From Solobacterium sp. (lineage in GTDB: Bacteria > Bacillota_I > Bacilli_A > Erysipelotrichales > Erysipelotrichaceae), in assembly GCA_017512725.1 (NCBI GenBank), contig JAFWEW010000032.1, positions 186,001 through 250,000 of the forward strand: DNA of 64,000 nt, written 5' to 3'. A program made the position numbers and the translations under genes. Of the stretch, positions 59,155 through 64,000 are shown piece after piece (the first letter of the stretch is position 1; the number at the start of each line of letters is the position of its first letter). A model generated the notes under the pieces. The model was given only the letters and a program-made list of their open reading frames with translations. It ran no database searches and was not told the DNA's origin.

Positions 59155-60724
59155 ACTGTGCCGTCCAGCCGCAGGTGCTGCAGGTCCTGCTGCTGAGAAC
59201 CGAACCGCATTCCGGACAGAATTTCGGATAGCCTGCGGAAGCCGATTCCTTCAGTACCTTGTCCTTAGGCCACGATACTTTGTAAGAAAGCGTCAGTACC
59301 TTGGATCCGCCGGCAGGAATGGTAACGGTCTGTTTCAGGAAGCCGGTTTCGTCTTCTTTCTGATAACCGTCTGCCTTGATGAGATCCACCGTTACCGCTT
59401 TGTTTGCGGAGACCGGAATCTGATCTTTGACCAGAACCGTAACTTCACGGCTGAGCGTATTCATGATGGTTGTTTCATAAACATACTCGGTCACATTCTG
59501 TGCTTTCAGCAGAGTTTTCGAAGTCTTCTTCGAGACTTCTTTTGTGCTGATGCGGATGCGTTCTTCTTTCCCCAGAGAAATCGTTTCAAACTCTTCCGAG
59601 TAATCCTGATTCAGAATAACGGTACCCATATACATACCGGAAAGATATACCTTAGCACTGTTTGCCAGCAGGTTCGGCAGTTCTGCGGTCTTTACCTTTG
59701 CGGTGAGATAGGCACTGGCATCGATCCGCGGGCAGGTGCAGACTTCATATTCCGCATCCAGGATCGTCTTCGTCAGATCTGCCATCGATTCTGCTTCTTC
59801 CGAACGGATATTCTGAAGTGCATCCAGTTCAAACTCGGTCATCGTCAAATCTTCGGTTTCTTCCGGTTCCGGCGTTTCCATCATAGCCATCATCGGAGCC
59901 GCATCTTCCATAACCATGTCGTTCATGGCCATCGCTTTTGCGCTTCCCATCATCGCCATGCCGGCCATCTGCCGCCTTGGCTGCGGGCGGTACGGATCCT
60001 GGATATCCAGGAACGTCGTATTCATAACCGGAAGCGTATTGTTTCCGGAAGGATTGCCGGTAAACAGACGGACTTTGATATTTTCCCAGTCTTCCCCGCT
60101 CTTCTGGTTCATGGACGCTCTCAAAAGAAGTTCCAGAGGTCCCTGCCCGTCGGTATGGATTTCATAGACCGGTGACCACCCGGCTCCGTTTTCCACATAA
60201 TGGACTTCCAGCGGATAGCTGCCATCGGCTTCTGCTGAGATCTCGGCGATCATAACCGGTCTGGTCTTCCGCTGGTTCGCATCTTCCAGTTTCTTTTCGA
60301 GTTCTCCGATTTCTTTCGTACAGACAAAGCTCGCTTCCTGGATTTCTTTCAGACGCTGCGGCAGTGCGGAAATATAGGATTCGATTTCTGACGCCGAAAC
60401 ACTGGTTCTGGAAGAGAAGTCTCCGTTGGTCTCCCACAGGCTCTTCTGCAGTTCTCTTGCGGCATTCTCCTGCCGCAGTGCCTCCAGCTTTCCTTCGATC
60501 TCTTTCACTTCCGTATCATCGGAATCCGTTTCAAACCGCATATTCGACATGGTAATGCCCTTGCCGCAGTAAAGCCTTGCGGTGTTCAGATTCGCTCTGG
60601 TACTGATGCCTTTGATCATAAGGGTTTCCGTGCCCTTTGACAGTTCCGCAGTCGCAGTACGTGTGATTTCTGCACCGGATCGGAACAGGTTCACAGAAGA
60701 CGGAATTGTTTGAATGATTTTCAT
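59153..60724 (-). CDS. DUF4139 (MuiA-like) protein with Met-rich insert and C-terminal zinc ribbon
   Basis: A 523-residue protein. The N-terminal DUF4140 part (SSVNLFRSGAEITRTATAEL) is followed by a short coiled coil (about 75-165) and the DUF4139 beta domain (VHYVENGAGWSPVYEIHTDG, SGEDWENIKVRLFTGNP, LNQDYSEEF). Between strands lies a methionine-rich stretch (about 255-290) and an acidic one. The last 20 residues form a zinc ribbon, FCPECGSVL and CSTCG, after VSWPKDKVL. No signal peptide is visible, so the protein appears cytosolic. The family is named for a mucoidy inhibitor; function is unknown. The zinc ribbon is unusual. Confidence 0.82.
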   Translation of the reverse strand: MKIIQTIPSSVNLFRSGAEITRTATAELSKGTETLMIKGISTRANLNTARLYCGKGITMSNMRFETDSDDTEVKEIEGKLEALRQENAARELQKSLWETNGDFSSRTSVSASEIESYISALPQRLKEIQEASFVCTKEIGELEKKLEDANQRKTRPVMIAEISAEADGSYPLEVHYVENGAGWSPVYEIHTDGQGPLELLLRASMNQKSGEDWENIKVRLFTGNPSGNNTLPVMNTTFLDIQDPYRPQPRRQMAGMAMMGSAKAMAMNDMVMEDAAPMMAMMETPEPEETEDLTMTEFELDALQNIRSEEAESMADLTKTILDAEYEVCTCPRIDASAYLTAKVKTAELPNLLANSAKVYLSGMYMGTVILNQDYSEEFETISLGKEERIRISTKEVSKKTSKTLLKAQNVTEYVYETTIMNTLSREVTVLVKDQIPVSANKAVTVDLIKADGYQKEDETGFLKQTVTIPAGGSKVLTLSYKVSWPKDKVLKESASAGYPKFCPECGSVLSSRTCSTCGWTAQ

Positions 60725-60765
60725 ATTGGAAGCTCTCCCTTCTCTCTTCTATGCTCTATAAACAG

Positions 60766-60791
60766 AAAAAGGCAGAACACATGGTCTGCCT
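60766..60791 (-). terminator. Terminator of the TAXI lipoprotein gene
   Basis: On the minus strand, AGGCAGA / TCTGCCT pair over seven positions with an eight-base loop, followed by TTTTT. It lies between the TAXI gene and the DUF4139 gene. Confidence 0.8.
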
Positions 60792-60798
60792 GACCTAG

Positions 60799-61752
60799 TT
60801 AATCTGCCGAAATTCCTTTTGAGGAATAGTATGCCTTCGCGCCGTCATGGAACGGAACCGGAATATGGCTGACCGCACTGGCTTCATCCAGATCAAACGC
60901 GATCTTGACGGAACTTCTGATCCGGTCACGGTTCTCAAAGATCGATCTTGTAACTGCTTCGATCACATCCGGATCGGTATTTTCATTTGTGATCAGTACC
61001 GACATGATCGAAATCGTTTCGATGTCTTCATCCTGTCCTTTATAGGTTCCTGCAGGAATCACGCAGGACTCAAAATAGTCATGTGCACCCAGCAGGGTGT
61101 CACGGATTTCTCCGTCGATCGGAATCAGGCTGATTTCAACTTCTTCTGCGAGGTCTTCCACAATGCCCGAAGGCGTGCCGCTGGTATAGAAAAAAGCATC
61201 AATCTCCCCGTTCTTCAATGCTTCGGCAGCCTCTTTGGTGGACATATTGACTGTGTTGACTTTGTTTTCATTCAGTCCGCCGGCCAGCAGTACCTGGAAT
61301 GCATTCTGTTCCGTTCCGGAATGCTGGTCACCAACCGAGATGGTCGCACCCCATAGACCGGGAAGCGTATTCATTTCAAGATCCTTCCGGGTCACGATCT
61401 GAACCGCTTCGGGATAAAGACCGGCAATCGCACGGAGATTCGTAATCGGCGAATCATCTGCGAAGATCCCTTCTGCATTGACAGCATCTGACAGCATATC
61501 GGCCTGGGTAATCGCAAGCTGGTATTTCTCTGTAACAACCCCGCGGACATTGTCTTCGGAACCATTTGTTTCAACTGCGGTAAACGTCATGCCGTCAATT
61601 GCCTGCGATGCGTTTTCTGCGATCGCATTGGCGACAAAGTAATAATTCGAGGATACCCTCGCCGAACCAATGGAAAAAACATTCGGATTGGTGGATTTAC
61701 AGCCGACGCAGAACGTCATCAGAAGTGACAGAATGATTACTCTCTTTTTCAT
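60799..61752 (-). CDS. TAXI-family TRAP transporter solute-binding lipoprotein
   Basis: A 317-residue protein. The signal ends in CVGC (lipobox cysteine at 18). FSIGSARVSSNYYFVANAIA, QLAITQADMLSDAV, LRAIAGLYPEAVQIV and ISVGDQHSGTEQNA match the TAXI solute receptors, which usually deliver glutamate-like acids to a TRAP permease. No TRAP membrane gene lies on either side, so the partner is elsewhere or absent. TATAAT at 61774-61769 on the minus strand is a possible -10; the SD is poor. Confidence 0.87.
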   Translation of the reverse strand: MKKRVIILSLLMTFCVGCKSTNPNVFSIGSARVSSNYYFVANAIAENASQAIDGMTFTAVETNGSEDNVRGVVTEKYQLAITQADMLSDAVNAEGIFADDSPITNLRAIAGLYPEAVQIVTRKDLEMNTLPGLWGATISVGDQHSGTEQNAFQVLLAGGLNENKVNTVNMSTKEAAEALKNGEIDAFFYTSGTPSGIVEDLAEEVEISLIPIDGEIRDTLLGAHDYFESCVIPAGTYKGQDEDIETISIMSVLITNENTDPDVIEAVTRSIFENRDRIRSSVKIAFDLDEASAVSHIPVPFHDGAKAYYSSKGISAD

Positions 61753-61818
61753 ATTCTTCTATGACACGATTATACCGCACAATGAAATACGATTACATAC
61801 AATCCGGCCGGTTCATAT

Positions 61819-61845
61819 AAAAAAGCCAGGATATTACTCCCGGCT
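61819..61845 (-). terminator. Terminator of gpmA
   Basis: On the minus strand, AGCCGGG / CCTGGCT (one G-T) with an eight-base loop and six Ts. Confidence 0.82.
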
Positions 61846-61867
61846 TCCTGAAATAATAAAGGAGTTT

Positions 61868-62620
61868 TTACTGTTTTGCAGCACCCTGCTTGGCAACTGC
61901 ATCCATCTTGGACTTGAGTTCTGCTTCGCTCATGCCGAGATAGTAATGATTGACGACGTTGAAGTTGTCATCGAACTCATAAACGAGCGGAGAACCGGTC
62001 GGAATGTTGACGCCGATGATCTCCTCATTGGACATGTTGTCAAAGTATTTGACAAGTGCTCTCAGGGAGTTGCCGTGTGCAGCGATCAGAACACGCTTGC
62101 CGGCTTTCATATCTGCCTTGATGACTTCTTCGAAATACGGAACAACACGTTCAACGGTTGTCTCAAGGGACTCGTTCAGCGGGAGTTCTTTCGGATCGAT
62201 GCCGCGGAACATTTCCTGATTCTGCGGAGCACGTTCATCGGTTGTCTCGAGTGCCGGCGGTTTTACATCATAGGAACGTCTCCAGATCTTAACCTGCTCG
62301 TCACCGTACTTTTCAGCTGTTTCAGCCTTGTTGAGACCCTGCAGCGCACCATAGTGGCGCTCATTGAGCTTGTAGGACTTCACAACAGGCAGCCATACAC
62401 GATCCATTTCATCCAGAACATGGTTCAGTGTATGAATCGCACGCTTCAGAATGGAAGTGTAGCAGATGTCAAAGTCATAGCCTTCTGCCTTCAGCAGTCT
62501 TCCAGCAGCTTTCGCTTCTTCATGACCCTTTTCGCTCAGATCAACATCCGTCCAGCCTGTGAACAGGTTGAGCTTGTTCCATTCGCTCTCACCGTGCCGA
62601 ATCAAAACCAGTTTCATCAT
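61868..62620 (-). CDS. gpmA: 2,3-bisphosphoglycerate-dependent phosphoglycerate mutase
   Basis: A 250-residue enzyme of the standard dPGM length. [20 protein letters not shown] has the catalytic His that is phosphorylated, and [27 protein letters not shown] and [14 protein letters not shown] complete the active site. It interconverts 3- and 2-phosphoglycerate in glycolysis. SD AAGGAG lies nine bases before ATG 62620; a second ATG follows directly. It is monocistronic with its own promoter and terminator. Confidence 0.96.
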   Translation of the reverse strand: MMKLVLIRHGESEWNKLNLFTGWTDVDLSEKGHEEAKAAGRLLKAEGYDFDICYTSILKRAIHTLNHVLDEMDRVWLPVVKSYKLNERHYGALQGLNKAETAEKYGDEQVKIWRRSYDVKPPALETTDERAPQNQEMFRGIDPKELPLNESLETTVERVVPYFEEVIKADMKAGKRVLIAAHGNSLRALVKYFDNMSNEEIIGVNIPTGSPLVYEFDDNFNVVNHYYLGMSEAELKSKMDAVAKQGAAKQ

Positions 62621-62656
62621 TTTATTTTTCTCCTTAACTTAACTGATGCTGTTCTC

Positions 62657-62685
62657 ATTTTATCATCTGGATATTTCCCATTCAA
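62657..62685 (-). promoter_or_regulatory. Sigma-A promoter of gpmA
   Basis: On the minus strand, -35 TTGAAT (62685-62680), a 17-base spacer and -10 TAAAAT (62662-62657), about 37 bases before the start codon. Confidence 0.78.
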
Positions 62686-62760
62686 TGTACATTTGAGCGC
62701 TTTGACCACATAGCTGACCCAATCGATATCCTTTCCAGGCATCCCTTCTACGGTTCCCGG

Positions 62761-62791
62761 AGGAAGAAAAGAACTTCGGAAAACCCGAAGT
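62761..62791 (-). terminator. Terminator of the IMP dehydrogenase gene
   Basis: On the minus strand, ACTTCGG / CCGAAGT with loop GTTTT, followed by TCTTTTCTT. It lies 14 bases after the stop. Confidence 0.75.
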
Positions 62792-62804
62792 CCCTGTTAA
62801 CTGC

Positions 62805-64000
62805 TTACTTATTGAAATTGTCTTTGTTTTTGACAATGACGTCATGAGCGCCGCCTTCCACAATGGAAGTCGCACTGACCAGGGTCAGTCTTGCCTTCTT
62901 CTGCAGCTCTGCAATGGTATTGGCACCGCAGTTGCACATGGTCGAACGGATCTTTGCGGTTGTCAGAGCGACATTGTCTCTCAGTGTACCGGCATATGGA
63001 ACATAGGAGTCAACGCCTTCCTCAAATGTCAGTTTCTTGTTTCCGCCAAGATCATAGCGCTGCCAGTTGCGGGCACGGTTGGAACCTTCACCCCAGTATT
63101 CCTTGACATAGGTACCGTTAACCATGAGCTTCTCACCCGGTGCTTCCTCAAACCGTGCGAAGTATCTTCCCAGCATGACGAAGTCAGCCCCCATCGCCAG
63201 TGCCAGCGTGATGTGATAGTCATAGACGATGCCGCCGTCGGAACAGATCGGAACATAGATTCCGGTCTTCTTATAATAAGCATCTCTTGCCTTGGCAACT
63301 TCAATAACCGAAGTAGCCTGGCCGCGGCCGATTCCCTTGGTCTCACGGGTGATGCAGATACTGCCGCCGCCGATACCGATCTTAATGAAGTCTGCACCGG
63401 CTTTTACCAGATAGTTGAAGCCGTCTGCATCAACGACATTACCGGCACCGATCTTCACTTTATCGCCGTACTTCTTTCTTACCCACTTGATGACATTTGC
63501 CTGCCATACGGAATAGCCGTCAGAGCTGTCAATAACCAGGCAGTCCACACCGGCATTGACCAGTGCGGGAATGCGTTCTTCATAGTCCCGGGTATTGATT
63601 CCGGCACCGACCATAAAGCGTTTTTCCTTATCCAGGATCTCAAGCGGATGTTCCTTGTGGCTCTCATAGTCCTTGCGGAACACCAGATACAGGAGATGGT
63701 CATCATCATCGACGATCGGCAGCTGATTCAGCTTATGGGTCCAGATAATGTCATTGCACACGGAGAGATCATCTGTTGCTTTTCCAACAACCAGTTTGGC
63801 ACGCTCCGTCATGTATTTTTTGACAGGATCCTTCATGTTCACATGGCCGATGCGGTAATCCCTGCTCGTGATCATGCCGAGCAGCTTTCCGTTGGATGTG
63901 CCGTCATCCGTTACTGCCATCGTGCTGTGGCCGGTTTCTTCCAGGATCTCAAGCATCTCTGCAATCGTGGTATCCGGTGTTACATTGGAATCGGATACGA
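62805..64000 (-). CDS. guaB: IMP dehydrogenase, 5' end beyond the window
   Basis: The last 398 codons and the stop; the frame stays open to the window edge, so the N-terminus is missing. The visible part begins inside the CBS pair ([20 protein letters not shown], then DPVKKYMTE) and continues through the TIM barrel: [32 protein letters not shown], and the catalytic-loop cysteine in [24 protein letters not shown] and [14 protein letters not shown] follow. It oxidises IMP to XMP in guanine nucleotide synthesis. GIGRGQ replaces the more usual GVGxPQ, placing it in a divergent IMPDH group. Confidence 0.92.
   Translation of the reverse strand, partial: VSDSNVTPDTTIAEMLEILEETGHSTMAVTDDGTSNGKLLGMITSRDYRIGHVNMKDPVKKYMTERAKLVVGKATDDLSVCNDIIWTHKLNQLPIVDDDDHLLYLVFRKDYESHKEHPLEILDKEKRFMVGAGINTRDYEERIPALVNAGVDCLVIDSSDGYSVWQANVIKWVRKKYGDKVKIGAGNVVDADGFNYLVKAGADFIKIGIGGGSICITRETKGIGRGQATSVIEVAKARDAYYKKTGIYVPICSDGGIVYDYHITLALAMGADFVMLGRYFARFEEAPGEKLMVNGTYVKEYWGEGSNRARNWQRYDLGGNKKLTFEEGVDSYVPYAGTLRDNVALTTAKIRSTMCNCGANTIAELQKKARLTLVSATSIVEGGAHDVIVKNKDNFNK

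Noticed and set aside
1-64000. CRISPR arrays, insertion sequences, prophage or integrative element genes
   Set aside because: No regularly spaced direct repeats, transposase, capsid, terminase or relaxase sequences were found. The only recombinase, XerD, sits in a housekeeping operon.

Overview
The window reads as a chromosomal segment of a low-to-mid GC Gram-positive bacterium (Bacillota). ComK-, Spx-, IreB-, YlxM- and YitT-family proteins, an alanine T-box, lipoprotein signals and two sortase-anchored wall proteins with VPxT(G/A) motifs all fit. The combination suggests Erysipelotrichia or a near relative; this is inference from gene content, and genus and species cannot be named from the sequence alone. 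No CRISPR array, tRNA, rRNA, insertion sequence or prophage was seen.

Layout, left to right. 1-6 kb: the tail of rdgB, a DUF1461 membrane protein, trmL, a small membrane protein overlapping a ComK-like regulator, a YitT protein, mgtE behind its own promoter and a candidate leader peptide, an Spx-like regulator and a YdcF protein. 6-13 kb: mnmA, recD2, a large MscS channel and a (p)ppGpp-hydrolase-like HD protein. 13-16 kb, minus strand: a three-gene ABC importer of the tryptophan/tyrosine type. 16-29 kb: T-box-alaS, ireB, ruvX, DUF1292, mltG, NUDIX, udk, greA, comEA, comEC, holA, a DNA glycosylase, a U32 protein and mscL. 29-38.7 kb: smc, ftsY, ylxM, ackA, an nrnA-like gene, HU, a DUF3089 lipoprotein and a GGDEF protein.

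38.7-50 kb is an AT-rich, gene-poor zone holding a lipoprotein, a 28-bp Xer/dif-like site at 40347-40374, a 54-residue membrane protein and two divergent, paralogous-looking wall-anchored giants (1590 and about 1123 residues). 50-64 kb, mostly minus strand: xerD, dinB, recN, dxs, ispA, xseB, xseA and nusB as one tightly overlapping operon, then a plus-strand DUF5662 gene, a DUF4139 protein with a C-terminal zinc ribbon, an orphan TAXI lipoprotein, gpmA and the 3' part of an IMP dehydrogenase gene.

The most informative large-scale signal is the strand switch. Nearly everything left of about 38.7 kb is on the plus strand and nearly everything to the right is on the minus strand, and the dif-like site lies within 2 kb of the switch. 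Genes usually run with replication, so this arrangement is what a replication terminus looks like; xerD lies about 10 kb away. Several cis-acting elements also stand out: a comEA start site inside a terminator-shaped hairpin, a leader ORF with an ideal ribosome binding site ahead of mgtE, a T-box ahead of alaS, and two apparently leaderless genes (mnmA and the DUF5662 gene).
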